From the NCBI GenBank assembly GCA_902576905.1, contig CACGWW010000001.1:1-64000 (forward strand): DNA of 64,000 nucleotides. The letters are read 5' to 3'. Below, in pieces: positions 52,079 to 61,088 of the stretch. The position numbers were made by a program, and so were the translations under genes. The DNA is from an uncultured Alphaproteobacteria bacterium (GTDB lineage: Bacteria; Pseudomonadota; Alphaproteobacteria; Rhodobacterales; Rhodobacteraceae). The notes beneath the pieces were generated by a model, which had not been told where the DNA came from, made no database searches, and saw only the letters and a program-made list of their open reading frames with translations. Position 1 is the stretch's first letter. Each line of letters opens with the position of its first letter.

Positions 52079-52585
52079 CTAGTCTCCCCCAATGTTTTCT
52101 AAAACGCCTGCGATTGCTGAAGCTGGACCAGTTACGTTTGCCGCCAGATTACCTCCTGGTGCTGTAATAAGAGCACTAATGCTTGACAACACTTCATCTC
52201 TTGAAGGTAGTTTTGAGACTTCAGTTACACCATTGGAGTCCAATATCTTGTCGCCCATAGCTCCGCCAACGATCTTAAGATTCTCGTTAGTTTTCGCAAA
52301 TTCAACAGATATTTTAGCTGCCGTCACCGGGTCTTCTGAATACAATAAAACTATCTGATCTACCAACAAGTGCTTCATACCCTCAGGTGGGGACTTTTCT
52401 ATAGCGATACGCGCTAGTCTGTTTTTCGCCACCCTAACGTTAGCGCTATTTTCGCGCATCTTATTTCTGAGATCTGACATTTCAGCAACAGTGATCCCTG
52501 CATACTTCGCAGCAACGATTATTCCAGAATGCTCAAAAACATCCTTTAATTCACTTACTACCTGTTCTTTTCTAGCTCTATCCAA
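52079..52585 (-). CDS. rplJ: Ribosomal protein uL10
   Basis: A 168-residue stalk base that anchors L12 dimers. The start is TTG at 52585, giving MDRARKEQVVSELKDVF, the expected N-terminus; GGAG lies eight bases upstream. The NTD has GITVAEMSDLRNKMR and KNRLARIAIE. The C-terminal helix binds L12. A 232-base leader with switch-like structures precedes it, consistent with L10 autoregulation. Confidence 0.97.
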   Translation of the reverse strand: MDRARKEQVVSELKDVFEHSGIIVAAKYAGITVAEMSDLRNKMRENSANVRVAKNRLARIAIEKSPPEGMKHLLVDQIVLLYSEDPVTAAKISVEFAKTNENLKIVGGAMGDKILDSNGVTEVSKLPSRDEVLSSISALITAPGGNLAANVTGPASAIAGVLENIGGD

Positions 52586-52817
52586 CTATTCCACTCCAAC
52601 GTTTGTGCCATCCACAGTAATTACTGCTTGAGGCTAAAAAAGGATTGCTCCTTTAACAAAACAGGTAGGTGAACTTAACTATAAAAATAGTTTCAACAAT
52701 TCTACCTGCCTCAGGCAGGATTTACACTATTAGAAACCCACCATCTTCGACTTAGTATTAGCCCTTGTTAAACTAACACTATTAAACGTGCACGAGTTTC
52801 TCAACCCATGAATTATA
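52586..52817 (-). promoter_or_regulatory. L10 leader region with alternative hairpins before rplJ
   Basis: In the transcript, CCTGCC can pair with GGCAGG (52719-52705, loop TGA). The same GGCAGGTAG can instead pair over nine positions (two G-U) with CTACCTGTT (52669-52659 area), closing an inner hairpin AACTAT-TTTT-ATAGTT (52692-52677). Further down, AAAGGA-GCAA-TCCTTT followed by a U-run (52654-52636) looks like a weak intrinsic terminator. L10-L12 leaders are known to bind L10(L12)4, so this is the likely site of autoregulation. The exact fold is inferred by eye. Confidence 0.6.
52636..52654 (-). terminator. Terminator-like hairpin in the rplJ leader
   Basis: Six A-U/G-C pairs, AAAGGA with TCCTTT, are capped by the GNRA tetraloop GCAA and followed by three more U residues. 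It lies about 50 bases before the TTG start of rplJ. The stem is weak, so at most it would be a regulated attenuator rather than a full terminator. Confidence 0.4.
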
Positions 52818-53513
52818 TCAGCTTGCAAATTGGCTGCTGTCTAAAGTAACGCTTGGTCCCATAGTTGAGCTTACTGAGATCCTTTTCAAATACGAACCTT
52901 TCGCTCCTGCCGGTTTTGCCTTGTTTACTGATTCGATAAATGCTGTAATATTTTCCGAAATTTTTTGTTTGTCAAATGATACTTTGCCTAAGCCTGCTTG
53001 GACAACCCCAGATTTTTCTACTTTAAACTGCACTTCTCCAGATTTGGCCGATTTTACAGCCTTTTCAACATCCACCGTAACAGTACCTACTTTAGGGTTT
53101 GGCATTAAATTTCTTGGACCAAGCACTTTGCCTAATCTTCCAACAATTGCCATCATATCGGGCGTCGCAATGCAGCGATCAAAGTCAATTGTCCCCCCCT
53201 GAATCGTCTCCATTAAATCTTCTGCACCAACTATATCTGCTCCAGCTTTTTTTGCTTCCTCGGCTTTTTCACCTTTAGCAAATACAGCTACCTTCACATT
53301 TTTCCCGTTGCCATGAGGTAAAGCACATACTCCTCTAACCATTTGATCCGCATGCTTTGGGTCAACACCGAGATTAATTGCAATGTCCACTGTTTCATCA
53401 AATTTAGCAGAAGCATTATTTTTAACTAAATTTACAGCCTCATCTAGGCTCAGGTCGTGCTTGCCTTCGAATGATTTCTTAGCATTTAAAAAGTTTTTCC
53501 CTGTTTTTACCAT
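52818..53513 (-). CDS. rplA: Ribosomal protein uL1
   Basis: A 231-residue mobile-stalk protein and, in many bacteria, repressor of its own m[24 protein letters not shown] and the [11 protein letters not shown] motif in domain II are definitive. It lies 17 bases after rplK. Confidence 0.98.
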   Translation of the reverse strand: MVKTGKNFLNAKKSFEGKHDLSLDEAVNLVKNNASAKFDETVDIAINLGVDPKHADQMVRGVCALPHGNGKNVKVAVFAKGEKAEEAKKAGADIVGAEDLMETIQGGTIDFDRCIATPDMMAIVGRLGKVLGPRNLMPNPKVGTVTVDVEKAVKSAKSGEVQFKVEKSGVVQAGLGKVSFDKQKISENITAFIESVNKAKPAGAKGSYLKRISVSSTMGPSVTLDSSQFAS

Positions 53514-53530
53514 TTCTATAGATCTCCTAC

Positions 53531-53959
53531 TTAATCCTTAACTTCAATACCCATAGATCTCGCCGAGCCCAAAATTATTTGCATTGCGCCATCAATATCA
53601 TTTGCGTTCAGATCCTTCATTTTTGACTCCGCAATCTCTCTAACTTGGTTAGATGTGACAGTGCCAGCAGTTTCCTTTCCGGCTGTAGAAGAACCGGCCT
53701 TTAAACCAGACGCCTTTTTCAAAAAAAATGAAGCAGGCGGAGTTTTAATGTCCATAGAGAATGACTTATCCACATAGTAAGTAATGACTGTTGGGCAAGG
53801 AGCGCCAGGCTCCATGTCCTGTGTGTTAGCGTTAAAAGCTTTACAAAACTCCATAATGTTAAGTCCCCGTTGCCCCAGAGCTGGGCCTACGGGCGGCGAT
53901 GGATTGGCCTTTCCTGCTGGAATTTGCAGTTTCAAGTAGCCCTCTATTTTTTTTGCCAT
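53531..53959 (-). CDS. rplK: Ribosomal protein uL11
   Basis: A 142-residue GTPase-centre protein. [20 protein letters not shown] with the flexible linker and the C-terminal [12 protein letters not shown] end are definitive. It lies between nusG and rplA. Confidence 0.98.
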   Translation of the reverse strand: MAKKIEGYLKLQIPAGKANPSPPVGPALGQRGLNIMEFCKAFNANTQDMEPGAPCPTVITYYVDKSFSMDIKTPPASFFLKKASGLKAGSSTAGKETAGTVTSNQVREIAESKMKDLNANDIDGAMQIILGSARSMGIEVKD

Positions 53960-53989
53960 GTACTATTTTCCTTTTCCATACATTTAATA

Positions 53990-54523
53990 TTAATTTTGCT
54001 TTTGAACTTGTGTAAATTCTAACTCTACAGGGGTAGCTCTGCCAAATATTGACACTGTCAGTTTCAGCCTTGAGTTTATATCGTCTACTTCCTCCACCGA
54101 GCCAGCAAAACCTTCAAACGGGCCATCAGTGACATTAACCTTTTCACCTACTTCGAATGCTATCAGAGATCTTGGTTGGTCTCCACCCTCTTCTACTTGA
54201 TTGATTATTCTAGCGACTTCTGCATCTGGTAATGGCGTTGGTTTGCCATGGGCTCCCAGAAATCCCGACACGCGGTTGATTCCCTTAATCGCATGATATA
54301 CTTCCTCACTCATGTCCATCTTCACAAGAACGTAACCTGGCATAAACCTTCGTTCCCTTTGAACTTTTTTGCCCCTACGTATTTCTAATACTTCTTCGGT
54401 TGGCACCAAAACTTCCGATACCTCACTCTCTAAGTTGTTTTGAACAACCATTTCTTTTATACTCTCAGCTACCTTTTTCTCAAAATTGGAGAAAACGCTC
54501 ACCGAATACCATCGCATAGCCAT
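53990..54523 (-). CDS. nusG: Transcription termination/antitermination protein NusG
   Basis: A 177-residue factor linking RNA polymerase with Rho or the ribosome. The NGN domain begins RWYSVSVFSNFEKKV and contains RRFMPGYVLVKMDM; the KOW domain has VGEKVNVTDGPFEGFAG. It starts 101 bases after secE. Confidence 0.98.
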   Translation of the reverse strand: MAMRWYSVSVFSNFEKKVAESIKEMVVQNNLESEVSEVLVPTEEVLEIRRGKKVQRERRFMPGYVLVKMDMSEEVYHAIKGINRVSGFLGAHGKPTPLPDAEVARIINQVEEGGDQPRSLIAFEVGEKVNVTDGPFEGFAGSVEEVDDINSRLKLTVSIFGRATPVELEFTQVQKQN

Positions 54524-54624
54524 TTTGACTTATCCATTTGTTTTCTGGAAACCTTTAATGAAAAAAATCAGTTAGGTCAACTATTTCGACCTCAGTTATG
54601 TTTAATTTTTGTTGAATAACAAGT

Positions 54625-54816
54625 CTACAAATTTAAACTCAAAATAATCCTTAGTAAAAAAGATATAATTGAGTCTGTAATCAAGAAGAATGTTGCTAAA
54701 ATTGCAACCATTATAAACACCATTATGGTGGTGGTCGTTGTTTCTCTACGAGTTGGCCAAACAATTTTGGACGCTTCTTGACGACTTTGCTGTATAAATT
54801 TGAAGATGTTGTTCAC
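54625..54816 (-). CDS. secE: Protein translocase subunit SecE
   Basis: A 63-residue single-helix SecE, the short form common in alphaproteobacteria. The amphipathic helix FIQQSRQEASKIVWPTRRET is followed by one membrane helix. First protein gene of the minus-strand supercluster, after tRNA-Trp. Confidence 0.96.
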   Translation of the reverse strand: MNNIFKFIQQSRQEASKIVWPTRRETTTTTIMVFIMVAILATFFLITDSIISFLLRIILSLNL

Positions 54817-54899
54817 TGTTTCCTCTTTTCTGTTACTGTATAGATGCTAGCAAATAATATTTCAAGTAGCATTTAGTGTAGGAATAAAAAAGCTAGCAC

Positions 54900-54975
54900 T
54901 GGCAGGGGCTGAGGGACTCGAACCCACGACCCTCGGTTTTGGAGACCGATGCTCTACCAACTGAGCTAAACCCCT
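54900..54975 (-). tRNA. tRNA-Trp (anticodon CCA)
   Basis: A 76-base cloverleaf with encoded CCA (54900-54902). The acceptor stem begins AGGGG and the D arm has AGCTCAGTTGGTAGAGC. The anticodon arm CGGTCTCCAAAACCG gives CCA, and the T arm reads GGGTTCGAGTCCC. Its position just before secE-nusG is widely conserved in bacteria. Confidence 0.97.
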
Positions 54976-55127
54976 GCGAATAACTATTAATCATTAACTA
55001 AAAAACTTTTAATAATCAAGATACAAGTACTATGGCAAACGCTATGCAATCAAAAGTTAAAAGATTTTTTTTGGACATATACATATTTGTACTTTAAAAA
55101 AATATTTAATTAAAAATAGAGTTTATT

Positions 55128-56861
55128 ATGAAAAGAATTCTCATTACATCAGCGTTACCTTACATAAACGGCATAAAGCACTTAGGAAATTTAGTTGGAA
55201 GCCAACTTCCTGCGGACCTCTATGCAAGATACATGCGAGCTAACGGTCATGAAGTTGCCTTTATTTGTGCAACCGATGAGCATGGAACTCCTGCTGAACT
55301 AGCAGCTATTGAAAATCAAACATCCATAGAAGAGTATTGCAGGGAAATGTGGGAGGTCCAAAGAGATCTATCAGAACGATTTTTTCTCTCTTTTGATTTT
55401 TTTGGGCGTTCGTCATCAACTAGCAATCATGAACTTACTAAAATGTTTGCATTAAATTTAGATAAAAATGGTCTTTTAAAAACGGTAGAAGAAAGACAAC
55501 TATATTCTAAAGAAGACAAAAGATTTCTTCCCGATAGATATGTCATCGGTACTTGCCCGGAATGCTCATATGAAAGAGCTCGAGGAGATCAATGCGAAAA
55601 TTGCACTAGGCAATTGGAGGCTAGTGAACTGATCAACCCACGCTCTGCTTTATCTGGTTCAAAAAAGTTACATTTGATGAAGACTAACCATCTTTATTTG
55701 ATGCAGAGTAAACTTAAAGATAGGCTCTTGGCTTGGATTGACTCTAACAAAAATTGGCCTATTTTGACGACCTCTATTGCCAAGAAATGGCTAATGGATG
55801 GAGAGGGTTTACAAGACCGCAGCATTACTCGAGATCTGGATTGGGGAATTCCTGTTGAAAAAGATGGTAAGCCTTGGGAAGGAATGGAGGACAAAGTATT
55901 TTATGTTTGGTTTGATGCTCCAATTGCTTACATCTCATCGACGATCGACTGGGCAACTAGCAAAAAAAAGTCTCCAGACTATTGGAAAAGTTGGTGGTTG
56001 AACGAACATGGGGCAAAGGACGTACATTATGTTCAATTCATGGCGAAAGATAATATTCCATTTCATACTCTTTCTTTCCCAGCAACTCTCTTAGGCGCCA
56101 ATCAATCTTGGAAATTAGTTGATTACATTAAAGGTTTTAATTGGTTGACTTATGAAGGAGGGAAATTTTCTACTAGTCAAAAAAGAGGTGTTTTTATGAA
56201 TCAAGCACTAGATTTATTTCCTCCGGACTATTGGCGATGGTGGTTGCTCTCAAACGCGCCAGAAACTTCTGATTCGGATTTTACTTGGAAGAGCTTTCAG
56301 TCATGCATAAATAAAGATTTAGCAGACGTTTTGGGAAACTTTGTGAGCCGGCTAACTAAATTTACGTTATCAAAATTTGGCAAAGCATTACCTCAGGGCA
56401 TGCGGTATGCCCAAGACGAATTTGATACTATCTCAGAAATTGAGAAAACTTTTAAAAACTATGATGAGGCAATGACAAAAATAGAAATAAGAAAAGCCTC
56501 ATCACATTTGAGAAAGATATGGTCAATAGGAAATGAATATCTACAACGTACACAACCTTGGATGGTCATTAAAACTAATGAGGCAGAAGCGGCAAAAATC
56601 GTAAGATTTGGTTTCAATCTTATGCTCTTCTTTAGTGAGATTTCAGAACCATTTATTCCTGAAACAACCATTAAAATAAAAGCCTGCCTCTACAAGTCAC
56701 TAGATCAGGTTCAGTGGACTTGTTTTAAGAGGAATTTCAGTTCAATTTTTGAGAGAATAGAGATTGGTGACGAATATAAACCAATAGAAAATCTCTTTAA
56801 CAAGATAGAGGATTTCCATGCACAAGATCTTGAGAAAAGATTTCGAGGAACTGATAATTAA
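55128..56861 (+). CDS. metG: Methionyl-tRNA synthetase
   Basis: Charges tRNA-Met and tRNA-fMet; 577 residues. The HIGH motif is H18-L-G-N21 and the KMSKS loop is GGKFSTS. The zinc knuckle CPECSYERARGDQCENC (about 141-157) identifies the MetG1 type. The KVFYVWFDAPIAYISS segment is typical. There is no C-terminal tRNA-binding (EMAP-like) domain. The sequence closely recalls Rhodobacterales MetRS. It is divergent from tRNA-Trp/secE and nearly abuts the convergent DUF2177 gene. Confidence 0.97.
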   Translation: MKRILITSALPYINGIKHLGNLVGSQLPADLYARYMRANGHEVAFICATDEHGTPAELAAIENQTSIEEYCREMWEVQRDLSERFFLSFDFFGRSSSTSNHELTKMFALNLDKNGLLKTVEERQLYSKEDKRFLPDRYVIGTCPECSYERARGDQCENCTRQLEASELINPRSALSGSKKLHLMKTNHLYLMQSKLKDRLLAWIDSNKNWPILTTSIAKKWLMDGEGLQDRSITRDLDWGIPVEKDGKPWEGMEDKVFYVWFDAPIAYISSTIDWATSKKKSPDYWKSWWLNEHGAKDVHYVQFMAKDNIPFHTLSFPATLLGANQSWKLVDYIKGFNWLTYEGGKFSTSQKRGVFMNQALDLFPPDYWRWWLLSNAPETSDSDFTWKSFQSCINKDLADVLGNFVSRLTKFTLSKFGKALPQGMRYAQDEFDTISEIEKTFKNYDEAMTKIEIRKASSHLRKIWSIGNEYLQRTQPWMVIKTNEAEAAKIVRFGFNLMLFFSEISEPFIPETTIKIKACLYKSLDQVQWTCFKRNFSSIFERIEIGDEYKPIENLFNKIEDFHAQDLEKRFRGTDN

Positions 56862-56865
56862 GATT

Positions 56866-57285
56866 TTAGCTTTGGTAGAAAAAACGTATAAGAATTAAAT
56901 AGCCACAAAATGATACCGCACCTCCTAATAGTGAACCCCATGTGATGTCTAAAAGAGTTATAGATAGTGGATACCCCCTAAAAAAAATAAAATTAGTCAG
57001 GCCATAGGTGCCGTAAGCTAGGAAACCTAAAAAAGCCCCTGAAAACGTCGCTGTGAGAGCGGAGTTTGAAGCAACGCCAGCTCGCACTCCAAACCAATAA
57101 AGACCTAAAACGTAGAATACAAAGAAAATAGATCCGTAAGTTAAAAGAAAGCTGGTCCCAACTGATTCTCTAAGAAGATGACCTAGGTTTGCGGTGAAGT
57201 ATGGTTGCATAAACAAAGTTATCCATATGAAATCAACAACAACATAGACAAACAGCATAGCGAGGTAGACGACAATAAATTCCAT
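56866..57285 (-). CDS. DUF2177 family membrane protein
   Basis: A 139-residue inner-membrane protein with four hydrophobic helices. The family signature FLAYGTYGLTNF and the C-terminal LLDITWGSLLGG are clear, along with D at VVDFIWITLF. Function is unknown. ATG 57285 is chosen because AAGAGG lies seven bases upstream; the frame could be extended ten codons to 57315 without such a site. Confidence 0.85.
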   Translation of the reverse strand: MEFIVVYLAMLFVYVVVDFIWITLFMQPYFTANLGHLLRESVGTSFLLTYGSIFFVFYVLGLYWFGVRAGVASNSALTATFSGAFLGFLAYGTYGLTNFIFFRGYPLSITLLDITWGSLLGGAVSFCGYLILIRFFYQS

Positions 57286-57415
57286 ATTTGGCCTCTTAAT
57301 TGATATAGATGACACACCTCACATATTTCATTCTGTAATAAAATCAATAACTAATTGAAAGCTCTTGACGCCAAAACGTATATAATACTAAGGTATGGAT
57401 GTTAATCGTTACTAA

Positions 57416-57502
57416 GCCCGCTTGGTGGAATTGGTAGACACAAGGGACTTAAAATCCCTCGACTTAAAAGTCGTGCCGGTTCAAGTCCGGCAGCGGGCAC
57501 CA
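57416..57502 (+). tRNA. tRNA-Leu (anticodon TAA)
   Basis: An 87-base class II tRNA with encoded CCA. Acceptor GCCCGC pairs with GCGGGC, the anticodon loop CTTAAAA gives TAA, the long variable arm is TCGACTTAAAAGTCG-like, and the T loop is GTTCAAGTC. It reads UUA (and UUG by wobble). A TATAAT lies 30 bases upstream (57381-57386). Confidence 0.96.
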
Positions 57503-57590
57503 ATTGCCTCAAAGTTTAAATTACTGAGGTTTGCACAATTTTTGCATATAGAGGTTAACTATACTAGAATAGAGAGTGTAACTAGGCCAA

Positions 57591-58031
57591 ATGAATATGG
57601 AAAACAACATTATTAAAGATCGCATACAAGATGTTAGAGAACGTTTTCTATCAGGCAATCAGATTGAAGAAATTAGGCAGAATGTTACTTCCTTAGTGAA
57701 TGAACGTTTGGATGAATTTCAAAACGCCCAAAACAATGCATTCAAAGAACTTGAAGTCGCTATCGATAAGCTTGAAAATCACCAACGAGAAATGATAGCT
57801 TACTTTAACAAACAGTTGGTTGCGCTTGAAGAAGAACAAAAAGCGTCTAACAACGAAGTTTTAAAATTGGCTTCGATGCAGAATTTTACTTTATCAAAAT
57901 CTCCAAAAAATAAAGAAAGTGTTCTTTCTAAAAGAACCTTCTCAAATTTAAGAATGTTTTTGACTAACAATATTTTGGTGTTTTTTGCGACTGTGTCACT
58001 TTTAGGCATTCTCGTATTAAACTTTTTCTAA
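57591..58031 (+). CDS. Tail-anchored coiled-coil protein, unknown
   Basis: A 146-residue protein not recognised from any family. Residues about 10-90 are charged, glutamate/glutamine/asparagine-rich and strongly helical, probably a coiled coil. A basic stretch follows, and a single hydrophobic helix occupies the last 20 residues (LVFFATVSLLGILVLNFF), ending at the stop. This predicts a cytoplasmic coiled coil anchored to the inner membrane by its tail. TAGG is close to the ATG at 57591; ATG 57597 is an alternative. It sits between tRNA-Leu and the convergent argF. It may be a DUF883-like membrane-tethering protein, but no specific match was seen. Confidence 0.65.
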   Translation: MNMENNIIKDRIQDVRERFLSGNQIEEIRQNVTSLVNERLDEFQNAQNNAFKELEVAIDKLENHQREMIAYFNKQLVALEEEQKASNNEVLKLASMQNFTLSKSPKNKESVLSKRTFSNLRMFLTNNILVFFATVSLLGILVLNFF

Positions 58032-58035
58032 AAAT

Positions 58036-58965
58036 TCAATATAAACCCAGACACCATCTGAGAATTGATTTTTGTACATGCATTCTATTCTCTGCCTCTT
58101 GTAAAGTAACACATCTCATGTCTTCAAAAATGTCCTGAGATACCTCTTGACCTTTTTCAGCGGGAAGACAATGCATAAACAACACATCTGTTCTCGCGAA
58201 ACTGAGTAGTTTTTTGGTCACCCTATAGCTTGCCAAATCATCTATATCTGATTTTGGAAGCTGATTATCATGCATGGATACCCACTTATCTGTTACAACA
58301 AGGTCTGCGCTATCAACTGCGACAACTGGATTTGGTTCAATCGTGAAGATATCGGAGTTGTGATTTTGTATAAATTCTAACATTTTTTCACCGGGCTGAA
58401 ACTTCGATGGCCCAGAGAAAACAATTTGAAAATTTAAAGCAACAGCAGCATGTAAAAAACTTTGAAATACATTGTTTGCGACCCCCAACCAAACAACTTT
58501 TTTCCCGCTGATGCTGCCTCTAAATTCCTGAAATGTAAATATATCTGCTAGCACTTGGCAAGGATGTGACTCATTTGTCAAGCCATTAATTATTGGAATT
58601 TTTGAATTTCGCGCAAACTCGTATAATTTTTCTTCTTCGTATAGCCTAAGAACCAGCACATCCAAAAACAAAGAAAACATTGCGCTCGTATCTTGTAGCG
58701 TTTCACCCTGACCTAAATGAATTTCATCTTTACGAATATTCGTAACCTGGCCACCAAGTTTCAATACTGCAGCCTCAAAGGAAAGACGCGTTCTAGTAGA
58801 CAGCTTTTCAAATAGTAATCCTGTAATCGTATTATTAAGACAGCTACTATAATGCTCATTCAAAACAATATTGTTAAGGGATGCTTTTTTCAATTTACTC
58901 GCATCTTCAAGTATGGCTTCCAATTTTTTTGGCGCAATTTCGTTTAGGTTCAAAAAATTATTCAC
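58036..58965 (-). CDS. argF: Ornithine carbamoyltransferase
   Basis: Forms citrulline from ornithine and carbamoyl phosphate; 309 residues. The carbamoyl-phosphate motif STRTRLSFE is near 56, HPCQ near 137, and the ornithine-site HCLPAEKG near 265. The start overlaps the argD stop by one base, so the pair is translationally coupled. Confidence 0.97.
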   Translation of the reverse strand: MNNFLNLNEIAPKKLEAILEDASKLKKASLNNIVLNEHYSSCLNNTITGLLFEKLSTRTRLSFEAAVLKLGGQVTNIRKDEIHLGQGETLQDTSAMFSLFLDVLVLRLYEEEKLYEFARNSKIPIINGLTNESHPCQVLADIFTFQEFRGSISGKKVVWLGVANNVFQSFLHAAVALNFQIVFSGPSKFQPGEKMLEFIQNHNSDIFTIEPNPVVAVDSADLVVTDKWVSMHDNQLPKSDIDDLASYRVTKKLLSFARTDVLFMHCLPAEKGQEVSQDIFEDMRCVTLQEAENRMHVQKSILRWCLGLY

Positions 58966-60164
58966 TATCGTTTTCTCATTTTTAATAATGCTCGTTCTAA
59001 TCTTATAGTGGCCTCTTCTATTTCTTTATACGTGATAGTTAAAGGTGGTAATATTCTTAAAGTATTAGATGCTCCCGGAACCAGTAACAACTTTTCTTGC
59101 CTACACATATCGATAAGCTCAACATTTTTATTCGCACACTTTAAACCCAACATTAGCCCCCTTCCCCTCACTTCTAAAATTTGGTCGGGAAAAATATCAA
59201 TCAAACTATTTAATTTTTCTTTAAAGAAATCACCTTTTTTACGAATTTCAGATAGAAAGCTTGGTTTTAAAATATGTTTTGCTGTCTCTAACGCAACAGC
59301 ACAAGCTAAAGGATTACCCCCGTAAGTTGAACCATGAGTTCCAGGCACCATACAATCTGCAACTCTTTTTGTTGCTAAACAAGCACCTATAGGAAAGCCA
59401 TTTCCCAAGCCTTTTGCTAGGGCCACAATATCAGGAGTCACCTCACAGCTTTCATGGGCTAAAAAATGACCAGATCTGCCAATACCAGACTGAACCTCAT
59501 CAAAAATAAGCAGTAGATTATATTTTTCACAAAGTTCTTTAAGTCCGTTTAAAAATGAACAGGAAAGAGTTACTATTCCTCCCTCCCCGAGTATTGGCTC
59601 AACAAGTATTGCGCAAGTTCTTTTTGATATTTTTTTTTCAACAAATTCAAGAGAAAATCTTTTGATTAAGTCAAAACCGGGCATCCTTGGGCCAAACCCT
59701 TCCAATAACTTTCTGCTACCAGCGGCTGACATTGTACCCATAGTCCTTCCATGAAAAGATCCTGCGAAAGAGATTATTCTATTTCTATTTGATTGGCCTT
59801 TTGCAAAAAAAAACCTTCTAGCAATCTTAATAGCACACTCAACGCTTTCTGCTCCCGAGTTTGTAAAAAAAACTTTCTCTGCAAAAGTGTTCTTGGTAAG
59901 TACTCTTGCCAAGTCCTCTTGATTTGGAACTGTATATAAATTTGAGGTGTGCCAGAGTTTTGACCCTTGATCGGCTAGTACTTTTACTAGCTTAGGGTGG
60001 CTGTGGCCTAATGAATTTACCGCTATTCCAGAAGCTAGATCTAAAAACATTTTGCCTTTTTGATCGAAAAGCCATATGCCTTCTCCCCTAACAAATGCCA
60101 AATCAGATCGGCTGTAGGTACTCATCAATGATGTCTCTGAAGGTCGATTTGGTATTTTAGTCAT
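58965..60164 (-). CDS. argD: Acetylornithine aminotransferase
   Basis: PLP-dependent class III aminotransferase of arginine (and possibly lysine) synthesis, 399 residues. GSFHGRTMGTMSAAG, LIFDEVQSGIGRSG and the PLP-lysine segment ALAKGLGNGFPIGA are intact. It is followed directly by argF. The ABC-2 permease gene lies 34 bases upstream on the same strand. Confidence 0.96.
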   Translation of the reverse strand: MTKIPNRPSETSLMSTYSRSDLAFVRGEGIWLFDQKGKMFLDLASGIAVNSLGHSHPKLVKVLADQGSKLWHTSNLYTVPNQEDLARVLTKNTFAEKVFFTNSGAESVECAIKIARRFFFAKGQSNRNRIISFAGSFHGRTMGTMSAAGSRKLLEGFGPRMPGFDLIKRFSLEFVEKKISKRTCAILVEPILGEGGIVTLSCSFLNGLKELCEKYNLLLIFDEVQSGIGRSGHFLAHESCEVTPDIVALAKGLGNGFPIGACLATKRVADCMVPGTHGSTYGGNPLACAVALETAKHILKPSFLSEIRKKGDFFKEKLNSLIDIFPDQILEVRGRGLMLGLKCANKNVELIDMCRQEKLLLVPGASNTLRILPPLTITYKEIEEATIRLERALLKMRKR

Positions 60165-60198
60165 AAATCTCTCATTTTAATTTTATGCTCAATTGACG

Positions 60199-60996
60199 TT
60201 AATCCTTTAAAAAATATCCAACAGAAAACCATTTCCAGACAGTTAAAAATAATATCAAGTTAACGGACATAATTCCAAGACACGATAAGAAAATATTTGA
60301 TTCAGATTCACCAAGTGCTCCAAACCTTACTCCATCCATAAGCCAAAAGACAGGGTTAAAGAGGGAGATTACGTCGAATGGCCCCGGAAGATTACTCACG
60401 GAATAGAATGTCCCTGAAAGAAATGATAGGGGGGCAATAAAAAAATTATTAACTGCACTCATTTGGTCAAACTTCTTACAAAAAACTCCAACTAGGATAC
60501 CCATTAGAGAAAATGTAATGCTTCCCATCATTATGTAAAAATATAGTGTAAACAAATTAACTGGAAACATACCCAAAAATGGGAAAATCACAACCAAAAC
60601 GCCTGTTGCTACGAATAGCCCTCTAAGCACTCCACCTATCATGAAACCTAGTGACAGCTCCAGAGAAGATAACGATGGCATTAGAGTGTCAACAATGTTC
60701 CCGTTAACTTTGGAAACTAGTATAGAAGTAGAGGTATTAGCAAAAGAATTTTGAATGGTAACCATCATAAGAATACCGGGAGCAAGAAACAAACTATAAT
60801 TGCTATTAGATAATGATCCCCCATTTCTATCATAGAAAACAAATGAGAAGACAACTATAAAAAGTGCACTCGTTACAATAGGCGCTAGAAGTGTTTGGGT
60901 CCAAATAGAAGTAAACCGTCTCTGTTCTCTGACTACAAGTGTAAAAAAACCCAAAAAATTTGAGAAACGATAAATATTTTCCGTTTTCTGTTTCAT
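60199..60996 (-). CDS. ABC-2 type transporter permease
   Basis: A 265-residue inner-membrane protein with six helices, of the ABC-2 family (YadH/NodJ-like exporters). The LAPGILMMVTIQNSFANTS helix and the C-terminal FNPVFWLMDGVRFG-LG motif are typical. No ATP-binding partner is adjacent, so the ATPase must be encoded elsewhere. It is upstream of argD and divergent from gcrA. Substrate unknown. Confidence 0.85.
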   Translation of the reverse strand: MKQKTENIYRFSNFLGFFTLVVREQRRFTSIWTQTLLAPIVTSALFIVVFSFVFYDRNGGSLSNSNYSLFLAPGILMMVTIQNSFANTSTSILVSKVNGNIVDTLMPSLSSLELSLGFMIGGVLRGLFVATGVLVVIFPFLGMFPVNLFTLYFYIMMGSITFSLMGILVGVFCKKFDQMSAVNNFFIAPLSFLSGTFYSVSNLPGPFDVISLFNPVFWLMDGVRFGALGESESNIFLSCLGIMSVNLILFLTVWKWFSVGYFLKD

Positions 60997-61088
60997 AATT
61001 AATTCTTAACTAATCCTTTATTTATTTATAAAACCATTGTATACGTTCTTTTTGTGAAATTTTACACCATAATCTTTTGGAGCTAATC

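Noticed and set aside
57355-57386. Promoter for tRNA-Leu with TTGACG or TTGAAA and TATAAT
   Set aside because: TATAAT is well placed, but the spacers are 10 and 20 bases, so neither -35 candidate fits. I mention the -10 in the tRNA entry only.
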